Part shown: positions 8,076 to 16,182 of the stretch, piece by piece | Numbering within the stretch: the first letter of the stretch is position 1 | How the letters are laid out: each line of letters opens with the position of its first letter | Source of the DNA: a virus | Reading direction: 5' to 3' (one strand) | IMG/VR virus record: IMGVR_UViG_3300024999_000030 | Location: 186,001-250,000 of that record | DNA: 64,000 nucleotides | Program-made: the position numbers and the translations under genes | Notes under the pieces: model-generated | Seen by the model: only the letters and a program-made list of their open reading frames with translations | Databases searched by the model: none | What the model was told of the DNA's origin: nothing

Positions 8076-8168
8076 ATGAGAATTTCTCACGTGCCACCCC
8101 AGTTTGTTCCTGGCCGCTTCAATGATGAGTTTGTATTTGTTTCTCCTGTTGTTAAGAGCGGGAGATAA
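8076..8168 (+). CDS. 30-residue peptide
   Basis: ATG 8076 has CAAGGAG upstream and ends one base before the next start. The product (MRISHVPPQFVPGRF...) has normal codon use but no known relative. Confidence 0.5.
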   Translation: MRISHVPPQFVPGRFNDEFVFVSPVVKSGR

Positions 8169-8169
8169 G

Positions 8170-8463
8170 ATGGAAGCAGTGAAGAAACATCTTGATTTAT
8201 TGGGTCATTTGGTTGAGGACAAAGTTACTGGATTTAAAGGCATTGTAGCTTCCATCAATTTTGAACTCTACGGTTGCATTCAAGCGGTGGTAAATCCAGG
8301 GGTTGACAAAGATGGGAACATCAGAGATTCTCGATGGTTTGATGTGAATAGATTGAGGGTGTTGTCCAGTAGTCCAGTAATGAATGTTCCTAATTTCGGT
8401 CAACTCACGACTGCGAATGGCGATCAAGGGGCGGATGAAAAACCACTCTTTGATAAACCTTAA
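8170..8463 (+). CDS. Small beta-rich protein
   Basis: 97 residues. The start at 8170 (GGGAG upstream) is preferred over the earlier in-frame ATG. The segment GHLVEDKVTGFKGIVASI followed by D-SRWFDVNRLRVL matches a small SH3-like phage protein pattern in which a short barrel ends with an R-L-R-V strand. Function unknown. Confidence 0.65.
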   Translation: MEAVKKHLDLLGHLVEDKVTGFKGIVASINFELYGCIQAVVNPGVDKDGNIRDSRWFDVNRLRVLSSSPVMNVPNFGQLTTANGDQGADEKPLFDKP

Positions 8464-8473
8464 ATAGATTTAA

Positions 8474-8491
8474 GAGCCTCGTTCCGCTCGG
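8474..8491 (+). repeat. Second copy of the GAGCCTCG element
   Basis: GAGCCTCGTTCCGCTCGG matches 4202-4219 at 16 of 18 bases. Both copies stand 32-48 bases ahead of a start codon and contain a GAGC/GCTC hairpin. Confidence 0.5.
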
Positions 8492-8538
8492 CACAAACTG
8501 TCTCATCGCCCGGTTGGAAATAACTTAGGAGGATGCCA

Positions 8539-8736
8539 ATGAAACGAATGCCAAGACCGTCTTGGGATCTTCCTGACAAGGTAAGGTTTCCTAAGCCGGG
8601 TGATGAGATAGTTCGATATATCCGTGGTCCGAAACACACTTACTCAGTTAAGGGAGTGGTGATTGGAGTATGGGTAAACGGAGCACTAGAGGTTAAGTGG
8701 GAAGACAAAAAAATACTTATGAAAGGAAGGGAGTAA
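8539..8736 (+). CDS. Small SH3-like protein
   Basis: 65 residues from ATG 8539, six bases after AGGAGG; the ATG at 8533 is too close. FPKPGDEIVRY, GVVIGVW and LEVKWEDKKIL resemble one KOW/SH3-like repeat of the large repeat protein. Confidence 0.6.
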   Translation: MKRMPRPSWDLPDKVRFPKPGDEIVRYIRGPKHTYSVKGVVIGVWVNGALEVKWEDKKILMKGRE

Positions 8737-9173
8737 TGAAAAATAGTATGTGGCAATCGTTTAAGCAATGGTTGTCAAGACAAACTATTGTTGAGCTTCT
8801 TATTTATTTCTGCATCCTCGCCATTGTCTATTTGCTTTTTTTCGTGCCCATTTATCATGGGCAGGGATGGTTTGGAAAGAAAAGCAATGTAGACTGTACC
8901 GTCCAACGACTTTATGTGGATATGAGCGGTAGAAGTTCTCACTATATGGTGGGAACGGACAAGGGGGTATATGAAGTAGGAAACGGCTTTCTTATTGGAA
9001 TCTGGAACGCCGATGAGATTTATGCAGACATTAAAGAAGGTCGGTCTTATCATTTCACCACGCGGGGAAACAAGGCTCTTGGAATGTTCTACCAATATTA
9101 TCCTTTCATTGTAAAGGTGGAACCACTCACAAAGCCTGAAATTCCTTATGGTACTGTACCAGGCAAAGAGTGA
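8736..9173 (+). CDS. Membrane-anchored protein, DUF1523-like
   Basis: 145 residues; start overlaps the previous stop (TAATG). One N-terminal membrane span at about residues 20-40 is followed by an exported domain with a V-C-T-V-Q strand, GTDKGVYEVGN, and a WNADEIYADI-EGRSYHFTTRG stretch. This resembles the DUF1523 arrangement in phages. Function unknown. Confidence 0.6.
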   Translation: MKNSMWQSFKQWLSRQTIVELLIYFCILAIVYLLFFVPIYHGQGWFGKKSNVDCTVQRLYVDMSGRSSHYMVGTDKGVYEVGNGFLIGIWNADEIYADIKEGRSYHFTTRGNKALGMFYQYYPFIVKVEPLTKPEIPYGTVPGKE

Positions 9174-9174
9174 A

Positions 9175-9516
9175 ATGATTAACTCGGCTAAATGTGTATT
9201 TGAAATTACCCAAGAACTTTACTTCAATTGGTCTAAACATAAGAACTTAACTTCCGAACGAGACCAAGAAGATTATTCTCACCTCTATCAAATTCCTCCT
9301 CTTAGTTGCTTGGGAGCTTCGAACGGTTTTATGACCGCAACTAATGAACGGAATTGGAAGCGAATTTCCAAAAAGAAAGATAAAAAATCTGGTCTTTGGA
9401 ATCGTGAATATGAAAATCGGGAGGTGAGGTGGGAGGACTGGGAGAACACTAGTCTTATTGCTGAAGTAATTGACGATGGACAAACCATTCGCAGTATTAC
9501 TTTCCGTGTCTCATAA
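9175..9516 (+). CDS. Hypothetical 113-residue protein
   Basis: Begins after the previous stop. It is rich in Trp and charged residues, with RWEDWEN and a C-terminal SITFRVS strand. No family recognised. Confidence 0.6.
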   Translation: MINSAKCVFEITQELYFNWSKHKNLTSERDQEDYSHLYQIPPLSCLGASNGFMTATNERNWKRISKKKDKKSGLWNREYENREVRWEDWENTSLIAEVIDDGQTIRSITFRVS

Positions 9517-9527
9517 GGAGATGACAG

Positions 9528-9806
9528 ATGCAGTATCTTCACTTTACAATTAAAGGTAAGGTTCCTTTGGAAAATCCTCGGGACTTAGCTGATGCCGGGG
9601 AAATTATTTCTGGCGTAATGGATGACCTTAAACTTGGATCGATTGGTGATTTGAGTATCAATGCATCTCCAGCTAAAGGTTCGGCAACTGTTACTTTTAG
9701 TTTGGCAAACGGCCCAGCACCTAAAAAACCTAAGGGTGTAAAGCCTAGAGCCGTAAAGCCAAAGAAGGCCAAAGCGAAGAAAGTCGCAGTCGCTAATCCT
9801 TCGTAG
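9528..9806 (+). CDS. Protein with Lys/Pro/Ala-rich tail
   Basis: 92 residues. The first 60 form an alpha/beta unit. The last 30 are a basic, H1-like tail of KPK and KAK repeats, likely nucleic-acid binding by charge. SD is AAGGAG. Confidence 0.65.
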   Translation: MQYLHFTIKGKVPLENPRDLADAGEIISGVMDDLKLGSIGDLSINASPAKGSATVTFSLANGPAPKKPKGVKPRAVKPKKAKAKKVAVANPS

Positions 9807-9815
9807 TATTTTTTA

Positions 9816-10034
9816 ATGTCCGATTTTCCGCTTCCAAAAGGAATCTTAAATGACTTAGATGGAATTTCTTTTGTTGGTAAGCTGGACAAAGGCACTATGG
9901 TTAGTGGGTTATCTTTTGTTGTTTCAACCATGACTCAGATAGATTCTATATTTACCGAGGAGTGGTCAACCTACTATAAAGTTGATATTCAATATGTGCC
10001 GATGGGAGTTAAGGTGGTTTTATGGAAAAAATGA
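9816..10034 (+). CDS. Hypothetical 72-residue protein
   Basis: Alternating strands and a helix, ending VKVVLWKK. It overlaps the next gene by 13 bases. No family recognised. Confidence 0.55.
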   Translation: MSDFPLPKGILNDLDGISFVGKLDKGTMVSGLSFVVSTMTQIDSIFTEEWSTYYKVDIQYVPMGVKVVLWKK

Positions 10035-10210
10035 AAGAATTTTTTTGGGTGATTCTATTTTGTTTAACATGGATTAGTGGGATAACCCTTAGCATTGTTT
10101 CAGTTAAGATTTTGGGTTTATCTTTCTCATTCTTTGTTGTTGTTTTAATCATAAGCATTGCTGAGAGTTGGGTTCTTTTGTTTTGTATTAGAAGAGCCAG
10201 CAAGTATTGA
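10022..10210 (+). CDS. Two-span membrane protein
   Basis: 62 residues with hydrophobic segments at about 7-28 and 33-54 and a basic C-terminus. Size and topology would fit a holin or small membrane effector, but nothing specific shows it. Confidence 0.6.
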   Translation: MEKMKEFFWVILFCLTWISGITLSIVSVKILGLSFSFFVVVLIISIAESWVLLFCIRRASKY

Positions 10211-10404
10211 ACGAAGAAACATTCAAGTCTAATTTTATCACGGTCTTTCTTGCAACTTGGGTGGCAAACAATTATCAAGAGGCCATTAATAATGGGGAGC
10301 ATGAAAAGCTCAATCATCCTCCCGTTGAAGATGCTGAGATGCTTGCGAACGAAGCGTGGCGAGAAATCTTGAGCAATTGTGTGTGCCACTTCAAATTAAC
10401 TTAG
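10207..10404 (+). CDS. Small conserved phage protein
   Basis: TTG start overlapping the previous TGA. 65 residues with FLATWVANNY, PPVEDAEMLANEAW, a pattern found in small phage proteins of unknown role. Confidence 0.6.
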   Translation: MNEETFKSNFITVFLATWVANNYQEAINNGEHEKLNHPPVEDAEMLANEAWREILSNCVCHFKLT

Positions 10405-10408
10405 GAAG

Positions 10409-10463
10409 TATCCAGAGCCAGTAAGTCAATGTCGCAGGGCGTTGGCTTACTGTAATGTGGGTA
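10409..10463 (+). ncRNA. Recurrent AGAGC/TAATGT structured RNA motif, copy 1
   Basis: Outer stem TATCC 10409-10413 with GGGTA 10459-10463 (one G-U), then AGAGC, then hairpin CAGTAAG 10419-10425 with CTTACTG 10446-10452, then TAATGT. The order and both conserved strings recur at 22191 and 29333. It lies six bases before the SD of the first CxxCPF gene, so it may be a cis-regulator. Confidence 0.55.
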
Positions 10464-10482
10464 TAACCGGAGGAGGTAAACG

Positions 10483-10773
10483 ATGAATGGATTCACGAAC
10501 CATTATATTTCTGCAATGCAAGACTTCATCGCTAACCCCTGTGTAAAACGATGGCGAGGGGTTGAGAGATTAAGTGATCTTAATTGTAAATGTTTACTTT
10601 TAGGGGTTTCTCAAATAGGCTCCTGTGTCGGCTGTCCATTTTATTCTTTTCATCCGAATGGCAGTGCCTGTCCTCGCTTAAATACAGCCTCCAGAAAAAA
10701 ATTAAATTTGTTTATTCCAAGGTTAGTTCTTGCTTGTTTAGAAGCTATTGCTTATTTACAGGCTAAGGAGTAA
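10483..10773 (+). CDS. CxxCPF family protein 1
   Basis: 96 residues and first of seven tandem paralogues. Shared layout: a start helix ending in FI-x-NP (here MQDFIANP), a variable stretch, a lone Cys, then C-x2-C-P-F, a last Cys, and a closing helix (LACLEAIAYLQ). Cys at 35, 37, 48, 51 and 63; CVGCPF is the core. Four conserved Cys suggest a zinc or iron-sulfur site. Function unknown. Confidence 0.75.
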   Translation: MNGFTNHYISAMQDFIANPCVKRWRGVERLSDLNCKCLLLGVSQIGSCVGCPFYSFHPNGSACPRLNTASRKKLNLFIPRLVLACLEAIAYLQAKE

Positions 10774-10775
10774 AT

Positions 10776-11156
10776 ATGGCAAATTTAAGAAGGGTTACCG
10801 ATCAAAATCGTCAGGAACAAATTAAAGCCTTTGAGGCCTTTATTGATAATCCAACTTTGGAAAATCGGAAACACCTGGCGAAAGTGATGCTTTTTGATAG
10901 TGGGCGAGATGGCAAACGAGGCTTTTGTTCGCTTTCTCGGCGAGAAGATGAAGTCTATCCTATTGTTGAGGCTTGTGAGGGGTGCCCGTTTTTTACAAGT
11001 GGTCTCAAAAGTTATTGTCCAAGAACAGAATGGATAATGGAAGAGGACTTTCCTTCGTTAACCTTAAATCGTCGTGAAGAAATACAACAAGGCCAGGTTG
11101 CTGTTTTTATTCTGGCGTGTGTCCAGGCGATTGCTCACCTTAGGATTAAAGAGTAA
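10776..11156 (+). CDS. CxxCPF family protein 2
   Basis: 126 residues. FEAFIDNP start helix, Cys at 51, 67, 70 and 81 (CEGCPFF, then YCPRTE), and a closing helix ILACVQAIAHLRI. Two bases separate it from copy 1. Confidence 0.75.
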   Translation: MANLRRVTDQNRQEQIKAFEAFIDNPTLENRKHLAKVMLFDSGRDGKRGFCSLSRREDEVYPIVEACEGCPFFTSGLKSYCPRTEWIMEEDFPSLTLNRREEIQQGQVAVFILACVQAIAHLRIKE

Positions 11157-11459
11157 ATGAAAGATATTTTGCAAAACTCTCTAAATGCTTTGCAAAATTT
11201 TATTGATAATCCTAATCCAGAAACCTTTAAACAGGTTTACGAATCTTTTGCAGTCTTTAGAGTATGTCCTCTTGCCACAAAATATGAAAATATAGATATG
11301 TATCATTGTGAAAATTGTCCATTTCCCCGTGTGTTTAATCGTACTCGACTATTACAATGCCTTAGACAATATGGATATAGCTTTGATTCATCGAAATATT
11401 TAGGCCAAATGCTTGTTGCTTGTATTGAAGCAAAGGTTCTTCTGGAGGGCAGTAAATGA
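11157..11459 (+). CDS. CxxCPF family protein 3
   Basis: 100 residues, abutting copy 2. LQNFIDNP helix; Cys at 37, 51, 54 and 68 (CENCPFP, LQCLRQ); closing VACIEAKVLLEG. The motif is complete. Confidence 0.75.
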   Translation: MKDILQNSLNALQNFIDNPNPETFKQVYESFAVFRVCPLATKYENIDMYHCENCPFPRVFNRTRLLQCLRQYGYSFDSSKYLGQMLVACIEAKVLLEGSK

Positions 11460-11809
11460 CGAGAATAGAAATACTTAAATCACAAATCAAAGCTCTTCAA
11501 TCTTTTATTAACAACCCAATTAAAAATAATTGGAATAATATTTCATTAGCTTTTACTCAGGGATCAGCAGGAGGTCAAAAATGTACTCTAGCTGGCCCCG
11601 ATAATTCATATGGAACATGTCGTTCGTGTGTTTGGGCTAAAATAGATTATACCTACCCACGAAGTAAACGGTTTCGTAAGTTGTTACTTGGACACACCAA
11701 TAGAGTAAAATACTGTGGACCAGCATATCCAGAGACCGAACAACTTCCTTCGGTTATCCTAGCCTGTATTGAATCTGTGGCTAAACTGGAGGTTCTTTTG
11801 GAGGAATAA
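11456..11809 (+). CDS. CxxCPF family protein 4, variant core
   Basis: 117 residues, overlapping copy 3 by four bases. LQSFINNP and closing LACIESVAKLEVLLE are typical. The core is CRSCVW instead of CPF, with Cys at 43, 55, 58 and 87, so spacing to the last Cys is longer. Confidence 0.7.
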   Translation: MTRIEILKSQIKALQSFINNPIKNNWNNISLAFTQGSAGGQKCTLAGPDNSYGTCRSCVWAKIDYTYPRSKRFRKLLLGHTNRVKYCGPAYPETEQLPSVILACIESVAKLEVLLEE

Positions 11810-11810
11810 G

Positions 11811-12221
11811 ATGAAAAGAGAGAACATGGTAAGTGCCCACAATCTCAAACAACAGATTAGGGCGCTGGAAAACTTTATTTTTAATCCAATTAAATCCAAC
11901 TGGGCAGTTGTACATCGAGTTTTTTCTTATGATAACTATCAAGCCCATAAAAAATCCAACATAAAAGAAAACAGAAGTTGTTGTTCAGTTGCCTTTCTTT
12001 TATCCAGAAAAACCCTAACTCAAGATCAAGATGATAATTTCGCGTGCTCTACTTGTCCATTTTTCAAATTTCAAAATATTTGTTGCCCAAGAGCCGGCAT
12101 CAATGAAGACAGATGGCTAGAAGCAAAGACTTGGGAAGCCGTTCAAGAAAATCTACCACAAATTATTAAGAATTGTATTGAGTCTCTTGGGCTTATTAAA
12201 ACAGCCGAGGAGGGTCAATGA
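11811..12221 (+). CDS. CxxCPF family protein 5
   Basis: 136 residues from ATG 11811 (GGAGG upstream). LENFIFNP; Cys at 57-58, 79, 82 and 91-92 (CSTCPFF, CCPRAG); closing NCIESLGLIK. The loop between first Cys and core is enlarged. Confidence 0.7.
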   Translation: MKRENMVSAHNLKQQIRALENFIFNPIKSNWAVVHRVFSYDNYQAHKKSNIKENRSCCSVAFLLSRKTLTQDQDDNFACSTCPFFKFQNICCPRAGINEDRWLEAKTWEAVQENLPQIIKNCIESLGLIKTAEEGQ

Positions 12222-12595
12222 GAAAAAGAATTCTTTTAGAGGAAGTGAATCATATTAATAAGGTCATTATTCTTTTAGAAAATTTTATTAATGATCCGAC
12301 AATACCTAAACTTCGGATGATTAGTGATAGTCTTAGAAACTATCCATATAGAGAAAATAAAATTTTTTCTTGTTTTATTAATGCCATCGTATTTACCGGA
12401 AATGAATATGAAAACAAAAGATGTAAACATTGCCCATGTAAGAGTGAACCGCTTATCAGTATGATAAACTGCTATGGTCAGCCTGGACTTTGTTTAGAGG
12501 ATCCAAGTGACGATATATTTTTTTGTAAAGACATTCCCGTTACCATTAAAGCCTTGTTGGAAATTATCGGACTATTAAAAACCAAACTCCCATAA
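12218..12595 (+). CDS. CxxCPF family protein 6
   Basis: 125 residues, ATGA overlap. LENFINDP; Cys at 52, 69, 72, 74 and 85 (CKHCPC). The Phe of the core is replaced by Cys. Closing helix is LLEIIGLLK. Confidence 0.7.
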   Translation: MRKRILLEEVNHINKVIILLENFINDPTIPKLRMISDSLRNYPYRENKIFSCFINAIVFTGNEYENKRCKHCPCKSEPLISMINCYGQPGLCLEDPSDDIFFCKDIPVTIKALLEIIGLLKTKLP

Positions 12596-12611
12596 TATGA
12601 AAGGAGAAGAT

Positions 12612-12947
12612 ATGTTTGAGTTAACTCAAGAATATATGGAACAGCTTGTAATTGACATGGAAACTTTCATATCTTCTCCTACAATAGCAAATTGGAAAAT
12701 CTTAACCTCCCGTATGAGGATAGCAAGTAAATGTCCATTCTCCATAGCAATAGATAATTGCTGTCCGCCTGGGTGGCCACGATCAGCCTGTAGAGCTTGT
12801 GGATTTGATGCACCATCTTCAATAGACCCATGGCTCGATGTTGAGACGGGCTGCAACTATCCGAGAGATGATAATTCTAAAGCTGAGGTTATACATTTAT
12901 TTATTCAGTTTATTGCTATGTATAAAATTTTAATTAAAGGAGATTAG
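12612..12947 (+). CDS. CxxCPF family protein 7
   Basis: 111 residues; ATG 12612 is five bases after AAGGAG. METFISSP; Cys at 41, 50-51, 60, 63 and 81 (CRACGF). Here CPF has moved to the first Cys (KCPF). End of the tandem block. Confidence 0.65.
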   Translation: MFELTQEYMEQLVIDMETFISSPTIANWKILTSRMRIASKCPFSIAIDNCCPPGWPRSACRACGFDAPSSIDPWLDVETGCNYPRDDNSKAEVIHLFIQFIAMYKILIKGD

Positions 12948-12950
12948 AAA

Positions 12951-13271
12951 ATGAGTACGAAGAAAGTCAAACAAGAAATAGAAACTTTAATACGCCTTTC
13001 AAGTTTCGGGCCTCGACCGGATACTCCCGAGGGTGAAGCGTGGGGAAGGGGCGCTCGCTGGGGTTACGAACAGGCCATGAGCAGATCCACCGATAAAAAA
13101 GCAGCCGCTAAGGATGCAGCAAAAACCATTGCTTCGATGGCCGAAGCTAGTATCAAGCAACTCTTTATGTCTAATTTTATTAGACATAACAAACGGGTGG
13201 AACTTCTCAAAGAGCTTTCTGATGCCGTTGCTACTATCGAAGAGGGTCTTGAATATATCAGGGAGGAATAA
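12951..13271 (+). CDS. Hypothetical 106-residue helical protein
   Basis: Ala/Lys-rich, largely helical, with a Gly-rich turn (WGRGARWGYEQAM). It starts after AGGAG and abuts the next gene. No family recognised. Confidence 0.6.
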   Translation: MSTKKVKQEIETLIRLSSFGPRPDTPEGEAWGRGARWGYEQAMSRSTDKKAAAKDAAKTIASMAEASIKQLFMSNFIRHNKRVELLKELSDAVATIEEGLEYIREE

Positions 13272-14060
13272 ATGAAGCGAGATTTCTACGCCGATCTTCA
13301 TGATGACATTATCGATGACGAATACGATAATTCTGAAAACATTTCTACATCTCAAGCTTCTCCCATTCGTCACCCTGAAGTAACGTCCAAATCGGGAACA
13401 AGATATATTTTTTTCCATAACCGCCGGCGCAAACATCATCTTCCGAGTTGGATGATAAAGCTTCAACATTTGGATTGGTGGGGCAAACACGACGGAGAAT
13501 ATTCTTTAGGGCGAATCCAACGAAGGCTTGATGCCCTGTTAATCTGCCCTCCTGTTAAAATTATGTCCCATTACCGTGTATTGGAAATTAATTATTTACA
13601 TGATAGGGGACTGTGGTTGGATTTTTCTAGCGCATATAGTTATGCGTTAGGAGTTTATCCCGACAACTGTTTGCATGATTCTTTTCGTTTTTCATCGTTG
13701 TTTTACTCAGGGCTTTGGGGGCCAGATCTTGAGAGTATAAGAAAAATTAAGTTAAAAGAGTTTCAAGACGCAGTTAAAGAGGCTCTTCCTGAATATGAAG
13801 AATTTTGGCCTAGCAAAATTGAAAGCTTGAAAAGAGCAATTACCTCTGCTCAAAAACAAACCGAAATTTTGCGAATTAAGAGAGAGAAGCGAATCGCCCA
13901 TCTCAAAGAGACCCATGGTAAAACTCCAAGATACTTAGATCATCAGCGCGTTCTATATGGAGTGGATGAGTTTGCTGATCCATATGAAGAAGATTCATCC
14001 AAAGAAGAAAGGGAGGAACATGATCGAGAGAATCGTGGTTTTCTCACGACGACAGATTGA
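13272..14060 (+). CDS. Hypothetical 262-residue protein
   Basis: No recognised family. An acidic N-terminus (DLHDDIIDDEYDN) is followed by a basic patch (FFHNRRRKHH), an aromatic-rich middle and a charged C-terminal helix. The 3' end overlaps the phosphatase-like gene by 41 bases in another frame. Confidence 0.65.
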   Translation: MKRDFYADLHDDIIDDEYDNSENISTSQASPIRHPEVTSKSGTRYIFFHNRRRKHHLPSWMIKLQHLDWWGKHDGEYSLGRIQRRLDALLICPPVKIMSHYRVLEINYLHDRGLWLDFSSAYSYALGVYPDNCLHDSFRFSSLFYSGLWGPDLESIRKIKLKEFQDAVKEALPEYEEFWPSKIESLKRAITSAQKQTEILRIKREKRIAHLKETHGKTPRYLDHQRVLYGVDEFADPYEEDSSKEEREEHDRENRGFLTTTD

Positions 14061-14508
14061 AGAGCTTGCTTACAAGCCCTTACTTGAATTGGAAGAAGTG
14101 CGGGTGTCCACTGGACCATATGCCATTATCAGCATTACCGGTTCAGATGATGACCTTGCTCAGCTACCCCTTAATGCGGACTTCGTTCTTCGCTTAACCT
14201 TCGATGATATTCTTGAAAATATGAACGGTAAAGAAATTGATATCATTGGTGGTGGAACACTTAAACTTAAATTCATTACGCGAGACGACGCTCTTTCGAT
14301 TACTCATTTTTTTGAAGAAATAAAAGATAAGGTTTCTTTACTCGTTGTTCATTGTGGGGCTGGTATTTCCAGAAGCGCAGGCGTCGCTATTGCCATTGCC
14401 GAACAAGTAGATATTTCAATGATGGGTCATCTTATTTCTCAACATGAGTTTTTTAATCGCGATGTCTATGCGTTAATCAAACAAACTTTCAACTCCCATA
14501 AGGAGTAA
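14020..14508 (+). CDS. Dual-specificity-phosphatase-like protein
   Basis: 162 residues from ATG 14020 (GGGAGG upstream). VVHCGAGISRSAGVAIAIA near residue 112 is the Cys-x5-Arg catalytic loop of cysteine phosphatases, with Cys as nucleophile and Arg as phosphate binder. An upstream Asp in ITGSDDDL or the F-D-D-I segment could be the general acid. It may act on phosphoprotein or RNA 5' phosphates; the substrate is not shown. Such a fold is uncommon in phages. Confidence 0.75.
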   Translation: MIERIVVFSRRQIEELAYKPLLELEEVRVSTGPYAIISITGSDDDLAQLPLNADFVLRLTFDDILENMNGKEIDIIGGGTLKLKFITRDDALSITHFFEEIKDKVSLLVVHCGAGISRSAGVAIAIAEQVDISMMGHLISQHEFFNRDVYALIKQTFNSHKE

Positions 14509-14510
14509 CG

Positions 14511-14801
14511 ATGATTAATGTAATTATAACAATCGTGTTGGTATTGGTAATATTGGCCATTTGTGTTGGGTTCTATTATTTCGGGCGGTTCGAGGGTAAG
14601 ACTCTAGCTGAAATGGATTCCCTTAATAAGGCCCGAGAAGAAAATCTCAAAGCCATGAAGTCCTATCAAGACGCCCATAAATTTTATGAAGACACTACAA
14701 TCATGATTGAAAATTGGCGTAGAGAACTGAAGATTAGATGTGAAGACAATCTCAAGGCTGTTAAGCGAATTTCTAGTTTAAGTGAGACTAGATTAGATTA
14801 G
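14511..14801 (+). CDS. Membrane-anchored coiled-coil protein
   Basis: 96 residues: a membrane span at about 4-24, then a long charged helix. Topology resembles small spanin-like or adaptor proteins, but no lysis neighbours support that. Confidence 0.6.
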   Translation: MINVIITIVLVLVILAICVGFYYFGRFEGKTLAEMDSLNKAREENLKAMKSYQDAHKFYEDTTIMIENWRRELKIRCEDNLKAVKRISSLSETRLD

Positions 14802-14823
14802 ATAACTTTGTAAATATAATGAC

Positions 14824-15057
14824 ATGAATAAAAAATGCAACGAATGTAAAGAAGAAAATAGTATTTTTAAAATATCCCTCGCATGTATAAAGTACCGTAA
14901 AAATGGATTAGGTAAACGCGGACACTGTTCTTTTTGTGAACATCTAAAGCGGTATCATAGCAAGAGAGACAAGGGAGAAAGAAATGAAAAAGAAACCGTT
15001 TCAATATCATGCCTCAATGGAAATGATGGGCGACGACACTTGCATGCGCACCACTAA
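14824..15057 (+). CDS. Cys-rich small basic protein
   Basis: 77 residues with CNECKEEN, a mid Cys, and CSFCEH, a likely zinc site. It overlaps the next frame by 74 bases, so its last 25 residues may not be real. No SD is seen. Confidence 0.4.
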   Translation: MNKKCNECKEENSIFKISLACIKYRKNGLGKRGHCSFCEHLKRYHSKRDKGERNEKETVSISCLNGNDGRRHLHAHH

Positions 15058-15151
15058 TATTGAGATGCGTATGAATCAAGATAAAAAGCGTGGTAGTAAT
15101 TCTAAAAAGAAAACCCAAACCAAGAAGCAAAATCCCAAGAGGAGTCGCTGA
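14984..15151 (+). CDS. 55-residue basic Met/Lys-rich protein
   Basis: ATG 14984 follows AAGGGAG and ends TGATG into the next gene. The C-terminus is highly basic (SKKKTQTKKQNPKRSR), suggesting nucleic-acid contact. Confidence 0.5.
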   Translation: MKKKPFQYHASMEMMGDDTCMRTTNIEMRMNQDKKRGSNSKKKTQTKKQNPKRSR

Positions 15152-15363
15152 TGCCTAAGAACGGACAAGGTACCCGAGTATTTTTATCATTTCGTAAATC
15201 TCCTCTCGGTATTATCGAAAGGGAAGAAGATAAGGATTTGAATCGCATGGATGTTTTTAATCCCGCTGCGTCAAAGAAACCAGAGACCGGTAAAGTGGTT
15301 CGTCTTAGTCGTGTGCAAGCAAGCATTCTTCGTAACCTTCATCGTATGAAAAATGGTATTTAA
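15151..15363 (+). CDS. Hypothetical 70-residue basic protein
   Basis: Coupled to the previous stop. It has RVFLSFRKSPLG and a C-terminal helix (VQASILRNLHRM). No family recognised. Confidence 0.55.
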   Translation: MPKNGQGTRVFLSFRKSPLGIIEREEDKDLNRMDVFNPAASKKPETGKVVRLSRVQASILRNLHRMKNGI

Positions 15364-15369
15364 AAAGAT

Positions 15370-15732
15370 ATGTCATACGAAGGCTATGATCAATATCTGT
15401 GTGGGAATGGTCATTATTGGATACAAGATTGTAACAACGATAATGAAGAGTGTCCGGTATGTAAAGGAAAGTTTGTGTGGAGGAACGGTGTAAATGAAAC
15501 TAATTTTGACGGATGGGGTTATATCGACATGGAAAAGTTTCTTGTCACCCCAGCTGTTAATGTTACTTGTCCTACTTGTCACCATGAAAGCGAAAACACT
15601 CCTCCCATTTATCGCGTTCCTACTCAAGATGAAGCTAATGATGCTAAGACTTGTAGGGATGAAAACGGTAATATTATTTCTTGCAGTGAGGAGTTAAAAA
15701 GATTGGAGGCAGAAAATGATCAAGTACACTGA
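15370..15732 (+). CDS. Zinc-ribbon-like phage protein
   Basis: 120 residues. YLCGNGHYWIQDC, then CPVC, then CPTC give several CxxC and Cys/His pairs of a zinc ribbon. The Asn/Asp-rich middle is seen in small phage proteins of unknown role. Confidence 0.65.
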   Translation: MSYEGYDQYLCGNGHYWIQDCNNDNEECPVCKGKFVWRNGVNETNFDGWGYIDMEKFLVTPAVNVTCPTCHHESENTPPIYRVPTQDEANDAKTCRDENGNIISCSEELKRLEAENDQVH

Positions 15733-15994
15733 TTCAAATGGTGAAACTTATGCTGTAGTCACCAATAGCAGAAAATTTGCCATTGCCCGCCTGAATGATG
15801 ACGGTAGTATTAAATATTTTTGTGCGGGTATGGATACTTTTCCAGACGGTGCAAGAATGTTTAAGCGAGGTGCGTTCTTTGTTAATTACTATCCATCACT
15901 TGACTTAGCTCAAAATGAACTGCAAACATATGTTGACTCTGAACAAGTGAAAGAGTGGGAAGTGGTTTCCGAACCGGAGATTAAAAATGATTAA
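15716..15994 (+). CDS. Hypothetical 92-residue protein
   Basis: Beta-rich N-terminal half (ETYAVVTNSRKFAIARL) and acidic C-terminus. It overlaps both neighbours by a few bases. Confidence 0.55.
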   Translation: MIKYTDSNGETYAVVTNSRKFAIARLNDDGSIKYFCAGMDTFPDGARMFKRGAFFVNYYPSLDLAQNELQTYVDSEQVKEWEVVSEPEIKND

Positions 15995-16181
15995 AGTGGT
16001 TAAGACTTTCGGAGAGGTCCCAGTGGGATGGTGGGTTGAAAGTAACGATGGTCAAGTTAAACAGGCTGATGATTTTATGATCAGTCCCTACGGTTGGCCA
16101 TCGTCGCTTCCTGTAAAACATGGCATCTGTTCTAATGTTTCAGATGAACTCAAATATCTTATCAGAAAGGATGGAGCGTGA
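15987..16181 (+). CDS. Hypothetical 64-residue protein
   Basis: KTFGEVPVGWWVESNDG suggests a small beta barrel. Ends two bases before the next start. Confidence 0.55.
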   Translation: MIKVVKTFGEVPVGWWVESNDGQVKQADDFMISPYGWPSSLPVKHGICSNVSDELKYLIRKDGA

Positions 16182-16182
16182 T

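Noticed and set aside
10483-12947. CRISPR array in the tandem block
   Set aside because: The repetition is at protein level only; no short direct DNA repeats with spacers are visible.
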